A DNA stretch of 64,000 bases from the NCBI GenBank assembly GCA_031253835.1, contig JAIRVP010000080.1, positions 1-64,000 of the forward strand, read 5' to 3'. The position numbers were made by a program, and so were the translations under genes. Shown here one piece after another: positions 50,508-59,496 of this stretch (within the stretch, counting starts at the first letter, position 1; every line of letters begins with the position of its first letter). The notes beneath the pieces were generated by a model. It had not been told where the DNA came from. It saw nothing but the letters and a program-made list of their open reading frames with translations, and did not search any database. Source of the DNA: Burkholderia sp. Its GTDB lineage: Bacteria; Pseudomonadota; Gammaproteobacteria; Burkholderiales; Burkholderiaceae.

Positions 50508-51575
50508 ATGCCCGTTATCGGCCCTCACGTATTGCGTAACAACCTGTTCGTCGCCCCGATGGCCGGCGTGACGGATCGTCCGTTCCGCCAGCTCTGCAAG
50601 CGGCTGGGGGCCGGTTACGCCGTGTCCGAGATGGTCGCGTCCAACGCGCAGCTGTGGAAAAGCGCGAAGACGATGCGGCGCGCGAACCACGAAGGCGAAG
50701 TCGAGCCGATCGCGGTGCAGATCGCCGGCGCCGATCCGGCGATGATGGCCGAAGCGGCCCGCTACAACGTCGACAACGGCGCGCAGATCATCGACATCAA
50801 CATGGGCTGCCCCGCGAAAAAGGTCTGCAACGTCGCGGCCGGCTCCGCGCTGCTGCAGAACGAGCCGCTCGTGCAGCGGATCGTCGAGGCCGTCGTCGCG
50901 GCGGTCGGCACGGGGCCCGATGCGGTGCCCGTCACGCTGAAGATCCGCACCGGCTGGGACCGCGAGCACAAGAACGCGATCACGGTCGCGCGCCTCGCCG
51001 AAGCGGCCGGCATCTCGATGCTCACCGTGCACGGCCGCACGCGCGCCGACCTGTACCGCGGCGACGCCGAGTACGACACGATCACGGCCGTGAAGGCGGC
51101 CGTGCGGATTCCGGTCGTCGCGAACGGCGATATCACGTCGCCCGCGAAGGCGAAGGCCGTGCTCGACGCAACCGGCGCCGACGCGCTGATGATCGGTCGT
51201 GCCGCGCAAGGCCGGCCGTGGCTGTTCCGCGAAATCGATCATTTCCTGCAAACCGGTGAACTGCTGCCGCCGCCGCTGATCGACGAGATCCAGCACGTGA
51301 TGAACGAACACCTGGAAGACCACTACGCGTTCTATGGTGAATTCACGGGCGTCCGTACTGCGCGCAAGCACATCGGCTGGTACACTCGCGGCCTTTCCGG
51401 TGCCAACGGGTTCCGGCACAGGATGAACACGCTCGATTCCTCCCGCGAGCAGCTCGCCGCCGTCAATGCATTCTTCGAGGCGCAAAAGGCGCTGTCGGAC
51501 CACCTCGTCTACGTCGATGACGAAGAGGAAAACGGCCAGGGCGAGTCGGACGACCATAACCAGTTAGCAGCATGA
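50508..51575 (+). CDS. dusB: tRNA-dihydrouridine synthase DusB
   Basis: A 355-residue FMN enzyme that reduces uridine 17 (DusB site) in the tRNA D-loop. MAGVTDRPFRQL (about residues 16-27), DINMGCPAKKVCNVAAGSALL with catalytic Cys, and TVHGRTRADLY are family marks. Length is longer than E. coli DusB (321) by a polar tail (DDEEENGQGESDDHNQLAA). The stop overlaps the fis start by four bases, the same dusB-fis coupling known in enterics. Confidence 0.93.
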   Translation: MPVIGPHVLRNNLFVAPMAGVTDRPFRQLCKRLGAGYAVSEMVASNAQLWKSAKTMRRANHEGEVEPIAVQIAGADPAMMAEAARYNVDNGAQIIDINMGCPAKKVCNVAAGSALLQNEPLVQRIVEAVVAAVGTGPDAVPVTLKIRTGWDREHKNAITVARLAEAAGISMLTVHGRTRADLYRGDAEYDTITAVKAAVRIPVVANGDITSPAKAKAVLDATGADALMIGRAAQGRPWLFREIDHFLQTGELLPPPLIDEIQHVMNEHLEDHYAFYGEFTGVRTARKHIGWYTRGLSGANGFRHRMNTLDSSREQLAAVNAFFEAQKALSDHLVYVDDEEENGQGESDDHNQLAA

Positions 51576-51805
51576 GCAAGCACAACATCGAACAATGTGT
51601 CCGCGAGAGCCTGGACGTGTATTTCCGGGATCTAGACGGCTCCAATCCGCACGACGTCTATGAAATGGTGATGTCCTGCGTCGAAAAGCCGATGCTCGAG
51701 GTCGTGCTCGTACAGGCAGGCGGCAACCAGTCGCTCGCCGCGGAGTACCTCGGCATCAACCGCAATACGCTGCGCAAGAAGCTGCAGCAGCACGGCCTGC
51801 TGTAG
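51572..51805 (+). CDS. fis: Nucleoid-associated protein Fis
   Basis: A 77-residue Fis-family protein. The C-terminal HTH is NQSLAAEYLGINRNTLRKKL (about residues 53-72), and the N-terminal half supplies the dimer helices. Fis bends DNA and regulates rRNA and recombination. It is shorter than E. coli Fis (98) at the N-terminus, normal for betaproteobacteria. It is coupled to dusB by an ATGA overlap and followed by purH after 44 bases. Confidence 0.94.
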   Translation: MSKHNIEQCVRESLDVYFRDLDGSNPHDVYEMVMSCVEKPMLEVVLVQAGGNQSLAAEYLGINRNTLRKKLQQHGLL

Positions 51806-51849
51806 TCGGCCGTCCCGTCCCCGTTTTCCTGGCTATTGGTGGTTCCATC

Positions 51850-53415
51850 ATGATCAAGCAAGCGCTCATTTCCGTTTCCGACAAGACCGGCATCGTCGAC
51901 TTCGCGAAGTCGCTGTCCGACCTCGGCGTCAAGCTGCTGTCGACGGGCGGCACCGCGAAACTCCTCGCCGACGCGGGCCTGCCCGTTACCGAAGTGGCCG
52001 ACTACACGGGCTTCCCGGAAATGCTCGATGGGCGCGTGAAGACGCTCCACCCGAAGGTGCACGGCGGCATCCTCGCCCGCCGCGACCTGCCCGAGCACAT
52101 GCAGGCGCTGGAACAGCACGGCATCCCGACGATCGACCTGCTCGTCGTGAACCTGTACCCGTTCGTCGCGACGATCGCGAAGGACGACTGCACGCTCGCC
52201 GACGCGATCGAGAACATCGACATCGGCGGCCCGACGATGCTGCGCTCGGCCGCGAAGAACCACCGCGACGTGACGGTCGTCGTCGATCCGGCCGACTACG
52301 CGGTCGTGCTCGATGAAATGAAGGCGAACGGCAACACGGTCGGCTACCCGACCAACTTCCGCCTCGCGACGAAGGTGTTCGCGCACACCGCGCAATACGA
52401 CGGTGCGATCACGAACTACCTGACGAGCCTGACCGACGAGCTGAAGCATGCGTCGCGCAGCGCGTACCCGGCCACGCTGAACATGGCGTTCGACAAGGTG
52501 CAGGACCTGCGCTACGGCGAGAACCCGCACCAGAGCGCGGCGTTCTACCGCGACCTCGCGACGCCGGCCGGCGCACTGGCGAACTATCGCCAGCTGCAGG
52601 GCAAGGAACTGTCGTACAACAACATCGCGGATTCGGACGCGGCGTGGGAATGCGTGAAGACGTTCGACGTGCCGGCCTGCGTGATCATCAAGCACGCGAA
52701 CCCGTGCGGCGTCGCGGTCGGCAACGACTCGGCCGACGCGTACGCGAAGGCGTTCCAGACGGATCCGACTTCCGCATTCGGCGGCATCATCGCGTTCAAC
52801 CGCGAAGTCGACGAAGCGGCCGCGCAGGCTGTCGCGAAGCAGTTCGTCGAAGTGCTGATCGCCCCGTCGTTCTCCGACGCCGCGAAGCAGGTGTTCGCCG
52901 CGAAGCAGAACGTGCGCCTGCTCGAAATCGCGCTCGGCGACGGCCATAACGCGTTCGACCTGAAGCGCGTGGGCGGCGGCCTGCTCGTGCAGTCGCTCGA
53001 CTCGCGGAACGTGCAGCCGAGCGAGCTGCGCGTCGTCACGAAGCGCCAGCCGACCGCGAAGGAAATGGACGACCTGCTGTTCGCATGGCGCGTCGCGAAG
53101 TATGTGAAGTCGAACGCGATCGTGTTCTGCGGCAACGGCATGACGCTCGGTGTCGGCGCCGGCCAGATGAGCCGCGTCGATTCCGCGCGCATCGCGAGCA
53201 TCAAGGCGCAGAACGCGGGCCTGACGCTGGCCGGCTCGGCCGTCGCGTCGGATGCGTTCTTCCCGTTCCGCGACGGCCTCGACGTCGTCGTGGCAGCCGG
53301 TGCGACCTGCGTGATCCAGCCGGGCGGCTCGATGCGCGACGACGAAGTGATCGCGGCAGCCGACGAGCACGGCATCGCGATGGTCCTGACGGGCGTGCGT
53401 CACTTCCGTCACTGA
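51850..53415 (+). CDS. purH: Bifunctional AICAR formyltransferase / IMP cyclohydrolase
   Basis: A 521-residue enzyme for the last two steps of IMP synthesis. The N-terminal cyclohydrolase domain (about 1-195) begins MIKQALISVSDKTGIVDFAKSL and has STGGTAKLL. The C-terminal formyltransferase domain has IIKHANPCGVAVG and PTSAFGGIIAFNREV. Length matches E. coli PurH (529). It has a good terminator just after it, so ruvC begins a new unit. Confidence 0.96.
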   Translation: MIKQALISVSDKTGIVDFAKSLSDLGVKLLSTGGTAKLLADAGLPVTEVADYTGFPEMLDGRVKTLHPKVHGGILARRDLPEHMQALEQHGIPTIDLLVVNLYPFVATIAKDDCTLADAIENIDIGGPTMLRSAAKNHRDVTVVVDPADYAVVLDEMKANGNTVGYPTNFRLATKVFAHTAQYDGAITNYLTSLTDELKHASRSAYPATLNMAFDKVQDLRYGENPHQSAAFYRDLATPAGALANYRQLQGKELSYNNIADSDAAWECVKTFDVPACVIIKHANPCGVAVGNDSADAYAKAFQTDPTSAFGGIIAFNREVDEAAAQAVAKQFVEVLIAPSFSDAAKQVFAAKQNVRLLEIALGDGHNAFDLKRVGGGLLVQSLDSRNVQPSELRVVTKRQPTAKEMDDLLFAWRVAKYVKSNAIVFCGNGMTLGVGAGQMSRVDSARIASIKAQNAGLTLAGSAVASDAFFPFRDGLDVVVAAGATCVIQPGGSMRDDEVIAAADEHGIAMVLTGVRHFRH

Positions 53416-53448
53416 TCGCGTGCGGCCCGTGTGGCCGTGATATGAAAG

Positions 53449-53478
53449 CCCGGCGGCGTTGTACCCGCCGGGTTTTTT
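53449..53478 (+). terminator. Intrinsic terminator after purH
   Basis: CCCGGCGG (53449-53456) pairs with CCGCCGGG (53465-53472) around an eight-base loop, followed by six T. It lies 34 bases after the purH stop codon. Confidence 0.85.
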
Positions 53479-53566
53479 ATTGCGCGGCGCCTTCGCACGC
53501 AACCTCGCGGCCGGCGCGTCGCACCATTCGTTGTAGTATCGCTGCATCAGGCAATTCTCCTCACTC

Positions 53567-54109
53567 ATGCGAATTCTCGGCATCGACCCCGGCCTGCGCG
53601 TCACCGGCTTCGGCGTCATCGACGTCAGCGGCCACCAGATTGCGTATGTCACGAGCGGCGTGATCCGCACGCCGACGGCCGACCTGGCCACCCGGCTCGG
53701 CACGATCTTCCAGGGCGTCTCGACGATCGTGCGCGAACATGCGCCCGACCAGTCCGCGATCGAAAAGGTGTTCGTCAACGTGAACCCGCAGTCGACGCTG
53801 CTGCTCGGCCAGGCGCGCGGCGCCGCGATCTGCGGCCTCGTCGCGGGCGGCCTGCCGGTTGCCGAATACACGGCGCTGCAACTGAAGCAGGCGGTGGTCG
53901 GCTACGGCCGTGCGACCAAGACGCAGATGCAGGAGATGGTCACGCGGCTGCTCAACCTGTCGGGCCAACCGGGCTCGGACGCGGCCGACGCGCTCGGCAT
54001 GGCGATCTGCCACGCGCACGGCGGCAACACGCTCAGCACGCTCGGCGGCCTCGCCCCGGCGCTCGCGAAGAAAGGGCTGCGCGTGCGGCGCGGGCGGCTG
54101 GTCGGCTGA
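53567..54109 (+). CDS. ruvC: Crossover junction endonuclease RuvC
   Basis: A 180-residue Holliday-junction resolvase. The RNase H-like core begins MRILGIDPGLRVTGFGVID with the catalytic Asp7. Further acidic residues lie in SAIEKVFVNVNPQ (Glu), and the C-terminal QPGSDAADALGMAICH supplies the last two Asp. Length is close to E. coli RuvC (173). It heads ruvC-ruvA-ruvB, with gaps of 165 and 108 bases between the genes. Confidence 0.95.
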   Translation: MRILGIDPGLRVTGFGVIDVSGHQIAYVTSGVIRTPTADLATRLGTIFQGVSTIVREHAPDQSAIEKVFVNVNPQSTLLLGQARGAAICGLVAGGLPVAEYTALQLKQAVVGYGRATKTQMQEMVTRLLNLSGQPGSDAADALGMAICHAHGGNTLSTLGGLAPALAKKGLRVRRGRLVG

Positions 54110-54274
54110 CGCCGGCGTACGCTGCGGCCCGTCACGCCGGGCCGGCCACCTTGACGGTTTCGACCGCGCGCGGCGCACCCACGACACGCATCGCTCCGGC
54201 CTGACGGCCAGGCCCATCGGCATTGCGCCGCGCGTGCGCTACACTCGCGCTTTATTCCTCGCATCCCGCCCTCC

Positions 54275-54856
54275 ATGATCGGTCGCATTGCCGGCATCCT
54301 GCTCGAAAAGAACCCGCCTCATCTGCTCGTCGACTGCAACGGCGTCGGCTACGAAATCGACGTGCCGATGAGCACCTTCTACAACCTGCCGCAAACGGGC
54401 GAGCGCATCGTGCTGCTCACGCAGCAGATCGTCCGCGAGGACGCGCACCTGCTGTACGGCTTCCTGACGCCGCAGGAGCGCACGACCTTCCGCGAGCTGC
54501 TGAAGATCACCGGCATCGGCGCGCGCATGGCGCTCGCCGTGCTGTCCGGCATGAGCGTGCAGGAACTCGCGCAGGCCGTGACGATGCAGGACGCCGCGCG
54601 CCTCACGCGCCTGCCCGGCATCGGCAAGAAGACAGCCGAACGCCTGCTGCTCGAACTGAAGGGCAAGCTCGGCGCCGACCTTGGCGCGCTCGCCGGCGCC
54701 GCGTCGCCGTCCGACCACGCGACCGACATCCTCAACGCGCTGCTCGCGCTCGGCTACTCCGAGAAGGAAGGCCTGGCCGCGATCAAGAACGTACCGGCCG
54801 GCACCGGCGTGTCCGAAGGCATCAAGCTCGCGCTGAAGGCGCTGTCGAAGGTGTAA
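54275..54856 (+). CDS. ruvA: Holliday junction DNA helicase subunit RuvA
   Basis: A 193-residue junction-binding protein. It has an OB-fold N domain (MIGRIAGILLEKNPPHLLVD), two helix-hairpin-helix motifs (LKITGIGARMALAVLSG and LTRLPGIGKKTAERLLLEL) and a C-terminal RuvB-binding domain (LLALGYSEKEGLAAIKNV). Length is typical (203 in E. coli). ruvB follows. Confidence 0.95.
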   Translation: MIGRIAGILLEKNPPHLLVDCNGVGYEIDVPMSTFYNLPQTGERIVLLTQQIVREDAHLLYGFLTPQERTTFRELLKITGIGARMALAVLSGMSVQELAQAVTMQDAARLTRLPGIGKKTAERLLLELKGKLGADLGALAGAASPSDHATDILNALLALGYSEKEGLAAIKNVPAGTGVSEGIKLALKALSKV

Positions 54857-54964
54857 CGCGCGTTCAATCCGGCCGTTGAAACGAGTGTCGCGCGGCGCCG
54901 CACCGCGCGCCAGTCGGCCGTTCGGCCAGGTGGGCCGGAACGCGTCGCGCGGTACAATGGCCGC

Positions 54965-56035
54965 ATGATTGAAACCGACAAACTCGCCACCGAGCAGCGG
55001 ATCATCGCCGCCACGCCCGCCTCGTCGCACGAGGAGGTGTTCGAACGTGCGCTGCGGCCGCGCCAGCTCGACGACTACGTCGGCCAGGAAAAGGTGCGCG
55101 GCCAGCTCGAGATCTTCATCGAAGCCGCGAAGCGCCGCTCCGAGCCGCTCGACCACGTGCTGCTGTTCGGGCCGCCGGGTCTCGGCAAGACGACGCTCGC
55201 GCACATCATCGCGCGCGAAATGGGCGTGAACCTGCGCCAGACGTCAGGCCCCGTGCTCGAGCGCGCGGGCGATCTCGCCGCGCTACTGACGAACCTCGAA
55301 GCCAACGACGTGCTGTTCATCGACGAGATCCACCGGCTGTCGCCGGTCGTCGAGGAAATCCTGTACCCGGCACTCGAGGATTACCAGATCGACATCATGA
55401 TCGGCGAAGGCCCGGCCGCGCGCAGCGTGAAGCTCGACCTGCAGCCGTTCACGCTGGTCGGCGCGACCACCCGCGCGGGGATGCTGACCAACCCGCTGCG
55501 CGACCGTTTCGGGATCGTCGCGCGGCTCGAGTTCTACGACGCCGAACAACTGTCGCGCATCGTGCGGCGCTCGGCGTCGCTGCTGAACGCGCAGATCGAT
55601 CCGAACGGCGCACTGGAAATCGCGAAGCGCTCGCGCGGCACGCCGCGGATCGCGAACCGGCTGCTGCGCCGCGTGCGCGACTTCGCGGAAGTGAAGGCCG
55701 ACGGCCAGATCACCGCAGCGGTGGCCGATGCCGCGCTCGCGATGCTCGACGTCGATCCGGTCGGCTTCGACCTGATGGACCGCAAGCTGCTCGAAGCGAT
55801 CCTGTACAAGTTCGACGGCGGCCCGGTCGGCATCGACAACCTCGCGGCCGCAATCGGCGAGGAGCGCGACACGATCGAGGACGTACTCGAGCCGTACCTG
55901 ATCCAGCAGGGCTTCCTGCAGCGCACGCCGCGCGGGCGCGTCGCAACGCTGCTCACGTATCGTCACTTCGGGCTCTCGGCGCCCGACACCGGCCGCGCCG
56001 AACGCGGCGAGTGGGATACGCCCGACGGGAAATAA
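54965..56035 (+). CDS. ruvB: Holliday junction DNA helicase motor RuvB
   Basis: A 356-residue AAA+ motor that drives branch migration. Walker A GPPGLGKTTL, Walker B DVLFIDEIHRLSP, the sensor region VGATTRAGMLTNPLRDRFG, and the winged-helix end PYLIQQGFLQRTPRGR are all complete. Length is near E. coli RuvB (336). The next gene starts 24 bases later. Confidence 0.96.
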   Translation: MIETDKLATEQRIIAATPASSHEEVFERALRPRQLDDYVGQEKVRGQLEIFIEAAKRRSEPLDHVLLFGPPGLGKTTLAHIIAREMGVNLRQTSGPVLERAGDLAALLTNLEANDVLFIDEIHRLSPVVEEILYPALEDYQIDIMIGEGPAARSVKLDLQPFTLVGATTRAGMLTNPLRDRFGIVARLEFYDAEQLSRIVRRSASLLNAQIDPNGALEIAKRSRGTPRIANRLLRRVRDFAEVKADGQITAAVADAALAMLDVDPVGFDLMDRKLLEAILYKFDGGPVGIDNLAAAIGEERDTIEDVLEPYLIQQGFLQRTPRGRVATLLTYRHFGLSAPDTGRAERGEWDTPDGK

Positions 56036-56059
56036 CCCGTCGCCCGAGCCACCCCCGCC

Positions 56060-57013
56060 ATGACCACGCCGCCCAGCCGCCCCCCCGCCTCGCCCGCACC
56101 GGGCCCGCGCTGGGCCGAGCCGATCCGCAAGCGGCTGGTGGCCGGCATCACGCACCTGACGGCCGGCGGTGGCGGGCCGTCGCTCGATCTCTCTTCACCG
56201 CCTGGCGACCCGGGGCTGTTCGGCCCCGATGCCATCTGCTGGCGCGTGCATGCCGACTTCACGTCGATGATGACGGGCGGCATCGCCGCCCTGCTGCTGC
56301 AGGCGCTGCATCCGCTCGCGCTCGCGGGCGTCTGGGATCACTCGTCGTTTCGCACCGACATCCTCGGCCGCTTGCGGCGCACGGCCACGTTCATCACCGG
56401 CACGACGTTCGGCAGCCGCGCGGACGCCCTCGCGCTGATCGAGCGCGTGAAATCGATCCATGCGCGCATCTCGGGCACCGCGCCCGACGGCCGGCCGTAC
56501 CGCGCCGACGATCCGGCGTTGCTGACCTGGGTGCATGTCGCGGAAGTGTCGAGCTTCCTCGCCGCGCATCTGCGCTACGTGAATCCGTCGCTGCCGGGCG
56601 AGCTGCAGGACCGCTACTACGCCGAAACGGCAATGATCGCCGAGCTGCTCGGCGCCCAAGGGGTGCCGCGTTCGCGCGCCGAGGTCGCCGCCTATCTCGC
56701 GCGCATGCAGCCTGAACTCGAGGCCGGGCCGCACACCTTCGACGTGATGGACATCCTGCTGAATGCGCCGGTCGCGACGCCCGCGCTGCGGCCGGCCGCG
56801 TCGCTGATGATGCATGCGGGCATCGACCTGCTGCCGCCCTGGGCGCAGCGCATGCTCGGTGTGTCGACGTTCGCGCCGCTGCGACGCGCGGTGGTCCGGC
56901 CCAGCGTACGGGCCGTCGCCCCCGTGCTGCGCTGGGCGCTCATCAACGGCGCGTCGAAACGCGCACGCCGTCGTGCGACCGCGCCCCCGCCCGACGGCAC
57001 CCCATCCGCCTGA
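56060..57013 (+). CDS. MpaB/DUF2236-family oxygenase-like protein
   Basis: A 317-residue protein of the MpaB/Lcp-like DUF2236 group. Motifs include CWRVHADFTSMMTGGIAALLLQALHPLALAGVWDHS, FITGTTFGSRADA, and LLTWVHVAEVSSFLAAHLRY with the conserved histidines that may hold a haem or metal. Relatives include rubber oxygenase Lcp and fungal oxygenase MpaB. The catalytic role here is not known. It lies 24 bases after ruvB and is probably co-transcribed. Confidence 0.8.
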   Translation: MTTPPSRPPASPAPGPRWAEPIRKRLVAGITHLTAGGGGPSLDLSSPPGDPGLFGPDAICWRVHADFTSMMTGGIAALLLQALHPLALAGVWDHSSFRTDILGRLRRTATFITGTTFGSRADALALIERVKSIHARISGTAPDGRPYRADDPALLTWVHVAEVSSFLAAHLRYVNPSLPGELQDRYYAETAMIAELLGAQGVPRSRAEVAAYLARMQPELEAGPHTFDVMDILLNAPVATPALRPAASLMMHAGIDLLPPWAQRMLGVSTFAPLRRAVVRPSVRAVAPVLRWALINGASKRARRRATAPPPDGTPSA

Positions 57014-57156
57014 CGATCCGGTTCTTCCGATCATTTCAATTGGCTGTCAAATTCCTGTGACACGCTGACGGACTTGCACCCGCGCACGGTCGCGCGTCCT
57101 GCTCGTTCCGGCTGTCCGCGACCCGCGCGGTGTCCCGTTCACCCGACCGACACCCG

Positions 57157-58293
57157 ATGCCCGCGATGCTCCGCCTGCCGATCCGTTTCGCCCTTGCCGC
57201 CAGCCTGTCCACCGTCTTCGCCCTCACCGCGTGCGGAGGCGACGATGTCGCCGCCGTGGCGCGCGCCGACGCGCAAACGCCGTCCGGCGGCACCACGACT
57301 CCACCCGCTACCACGCCGCCGGCCACCGTCACGCCGCAACCGGGCAAGTGGAAGGCCGCGCGCGCCGGCGACCTCATCGACGTAACGCTCGGCGATCTCC
57401 ATCCGACACAGGCTGCGATCGGCTACGACCAGATCTATTACAAGCTCGGCCGCTACGAACTGCAGCCCGACAAGAAGTTCGACGACTTCTGCGCGGACGA
57501 AGGGCTCGGCGGCGTTGCATCGAGCGGCTACACGGCGAAGTCGTCGCTGCGCGAGCCTGCGAGCTACACGTGCACGACGACCGACGCAAACGCCCGCGAT
57601 CGCTCGGTGCTGAACCCCGTCGTGATCGGCCCGAACGGCGATGCGCTGTACCTGACCGACGGTCATCACGGCCTGTCGACCTACTACGAGACGCCCGACG
57701 GCGGCCCGGCGCTGCACGTGCACGTCGTCGTCAAGGACAACCTCAGCGACTACTCGGGCGACGCGTTCTGGCAGCAGATGCAAAGCCGCGGCTACCTGCG
57801 CCTGAAAAACGGCGAAGGCAACGCGATCACGACCGCGCAACTGCCGACCGGGCTCGGCCTGGCACTCGGGATGACGAACGACCGCTACCGGTCGCTCGTC
57901 TATTTCACGCGCGACATCGGCTACGGCAAGCCCGCGCAAGCGACCGACTACCTCGAGTTCTACTGGGCCGACTGGCTGCGCGCGCAGCCGGGCACGTTCG
58001 CGCTGGCGAACTACGACCTCACGCGCGGCGGCACGACCGATCCCGATCCGGCGAAGGCCGACACGGGTTACCTGAACGCGGTCTGGAACGCGTCGACGCG
58101 GATGGTCGCGGCAACGGACCCGGTGATCGACGGCAAGACGGGCGCCGACCTCGGGCGCGCCGATGCGATCAACGGCGGGAAGAAATACAACAAGGGAGAG
58201 TTCGACAAGCTGCGCCAGCCGATCACGGCCGACAAGCCCGGCAAGATCGCGTACGCGCTCGACTACAAGACACGCCACGCGCTGCCGCAGTAA
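57157..58293 (+). CDS. Exported lipoprotein with ParB-like nuclease domain
   Basis: A 378-residue protein. A signal peptide ends in a lipobox (STVFALTACGG, Cys near residue 26), followed by a Thr/Pro-rich linker (about 40-65). The main domain (ARAGDLIDVTLGDLHPTQAAIGYDQI, KFDDFCADEGLGG, LYLTDGHHGLSTY) matches the putative ParB-like nuclease family with its DGHH motif. ParB-like folds usually act in the cytoplasm, so export is notable. The start at 57157 (MPAMLRLPIRF) fits the signal peptide better than the ATG at 57130. Function is unknown. Confidence 0.75.
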   Translation: MPAMLRLPIRFALAASLSTVFALTACGGDDVAAVARADAQTPSGGTTTPPATTPPATVTPQPGKWKAARAGDLIDVTLGDLHPTQAAIGYDQIYYKLGRYELQPDKKFDDFCADEGLGGVASSGYTAKSSLREPASYTCTTTDANARDRSVLNPVVIGPNGDALYLTDGHHGLSTYYETPDGGPALHVHVVVKDNLSDYSGDAFWQQMQSRGYLRLKNGEGNAITTAQLPTGLGLALGMTNDRYRSLVYFTRDIGYGKPAQATDYLEFYWADWLRAQPGTFALANYDLTRGGTTDPDPAKADTGYLNAVWNASTRMVAATDPVIDGKTGADLGRADAINGGKKYNKGEFDKLRQPITADKPGKIAYALDYKTRHALPQ

Positions 58294-58351
58294 TCGGCAC
58301 GCGGTGACGGAAGGAAGCCCCGACCGGCGATGCCGTGCGGGGCTCAATGAC

Positions 58352-59014
58352 TCAGAGCACCTTGCGGTACCCGTCGTCGTCGCTCGCCGCTTCCAGATGC
58401 GACACGTCGGCCCACTGCACGACCTGCGCGCGGCCATCCACGTAATCGACGACGTTGATGCTCGTGTTGAGCAGCGGGTAATTGCGCGGCGCCGACAGCT
58501 CGATTCCGTTCGCAAAGCGGTACACGCAGTCGAGCACACCGCCGTGCGCGACGCACGCGATCCGCCCGCCCGGGTGCGCGGCGACGATCGGCTCGAGCGC
58601 GTGCAGCACACGGTGGTAGAGCTCGCGCTGCGACTCGCCGCCTTCCGGCGCGAAGCCCGGATCGCGCGTCTGCCACGCCGCGTACGCGTCCGGGAACAGT
58701 GTCTCGATCTCGGTGCTGTCGTGCCCCTGGAACGCGCCGTACGAGCGTTCGCGCAACCCTTCGCGCAGCTGCAGCGGCAGGCCGAGCGCATCGGCAAAGG
58801 GCTGGGCGGTCTGTTGCGCGCGCATCAGGTCGCTCGAATAGACCGCGTCGAGCCGCGCGCCATCGCGTGCCTCGCGCTCGAGCCGGGAAGCCAGCCGCTT
58901 CGCCTGCGCGAGCCCGGTGTCGGCCAGCGGGATGTCGATATGACCCTGGATGCGCTTGATACGGTTCCAGGCCGTCTCGCCATGGCGGATGAAGAGAATC
59001 TGCGTGGTGGCCAT
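58352..59014 (-). CDS. Histidine phosphatase family protein (GpmB/CobC-like)
   Basis: A 220-residue phosphatase with the phospho-His motif LFIRHGETAWN (about residues 7-17) and the second catalytic His in ACVAHGGVLD. Arg and Glu partners lie in YGAFQGHDSTEIE. Such enzymes hydrolyse phosphosugars, nucleotides or cobalamin precursors; the substrate is unknown. It lies in the same direction as dtd and tyrS, 23 bases after dtd. Confidence 0.88.
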   Translation of the reverse strand: MATTQILFIRHGETAWNRIKRIQGHIDIPLADTGLAQAKRLASRLEREARDGARLDAVYSSDLMRAQQTAQPFADALGLPLQLREGLRERSYGAFQGHDSTEIETLFPDAYAAWQTRDPGFAPEGGESQRELYHRVLHALEPIVAAHPGGRIACVAHGGVLDCVYRFANGIELSAPRNYPLLNTSINVVDYVDGRAQVVQWADVSHLEAASDDDGYRKVL

Positions 59015-59037
59015 CGCGACGCGTCTCCGGGAAAGAA

Positions 59038-59496
59038 TCAGGGCCGCACTTGCAGCCAGAACGTCACGGGGCCGTCGTTGACGAGCGACACCTGCATGTC
59101 GGCGCCGAACTCGCCCGTCTCGACGACCGGATGGCGCGCCCGCGCAGCCGCGACGAAGTAGTCGAACAGCCGCGCACCTTCGTCGGGCGGCGCGGCCGGC
59201 GTGAAGCTCGGACGCAGCCCGCTGTTGGTATCGGCCGCCAGCGTGAACTGCGACACGAGCAACAGGCCACCTGCGCGACCTTCGCCGTCGATGTTCGACA
59301 CCGGCAGGTTCATCTTGCCGGCGGCGTCGCTGAACACGCGGTAGCCGAGCAGCTTCGCGAGCAGCTTGTCGGCTGCCGCGTCGGTGTCGCCGCGTTCCGC
59401 GCAGACCAGTGCGAGCAGGCCCGCGCCGATCTCGCCGGTGGTCCGGTCGCCGACGCGCACGTCGGCACGCCTCACGCGCTGGATCAGCGCGATCAT
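59038..59496 (-). CDS. dtd: D-aminoacyl-tRNA deacylase
   Basis: A 152-residue homodimeric enzyme that removes D-amino acids (and glycine) from tRNA. The catalytic SQFTLAADTNSGLRPSFTPAAPP region and the cross-subunit Gly-cisPro motif NDGPVTFW are intact. Length matches E. coli DTD (145). Its start overlaps the tyrS stop by four bases (ATGA). TyrRS is the main enzyme that mischarges D-Tyr, so the coupling makes sense. Confidence 0.95.
   Translation of the reverse strand: MIALIQRVRRADVRVGDRTTGEIGAGLLALVCAERGDTDAAADKLLAKLLGYRVFSDAAGKMNLPVSNIDGEGRAGGLLLVSQFTLAADTNSGLRPSFTPAAPPDEGARLFDYFVAAARARHPVVETGEFGADMQVSLVNDGPVTFWLQVRP

Noticed and set aside
58316..58344. Hairpin AGCCCCG...CGGGGCT as terminator between the ParB-like and phosphatase genes
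   Set aside because: Only 7 bp with a 15-base loop and no T run on either side.
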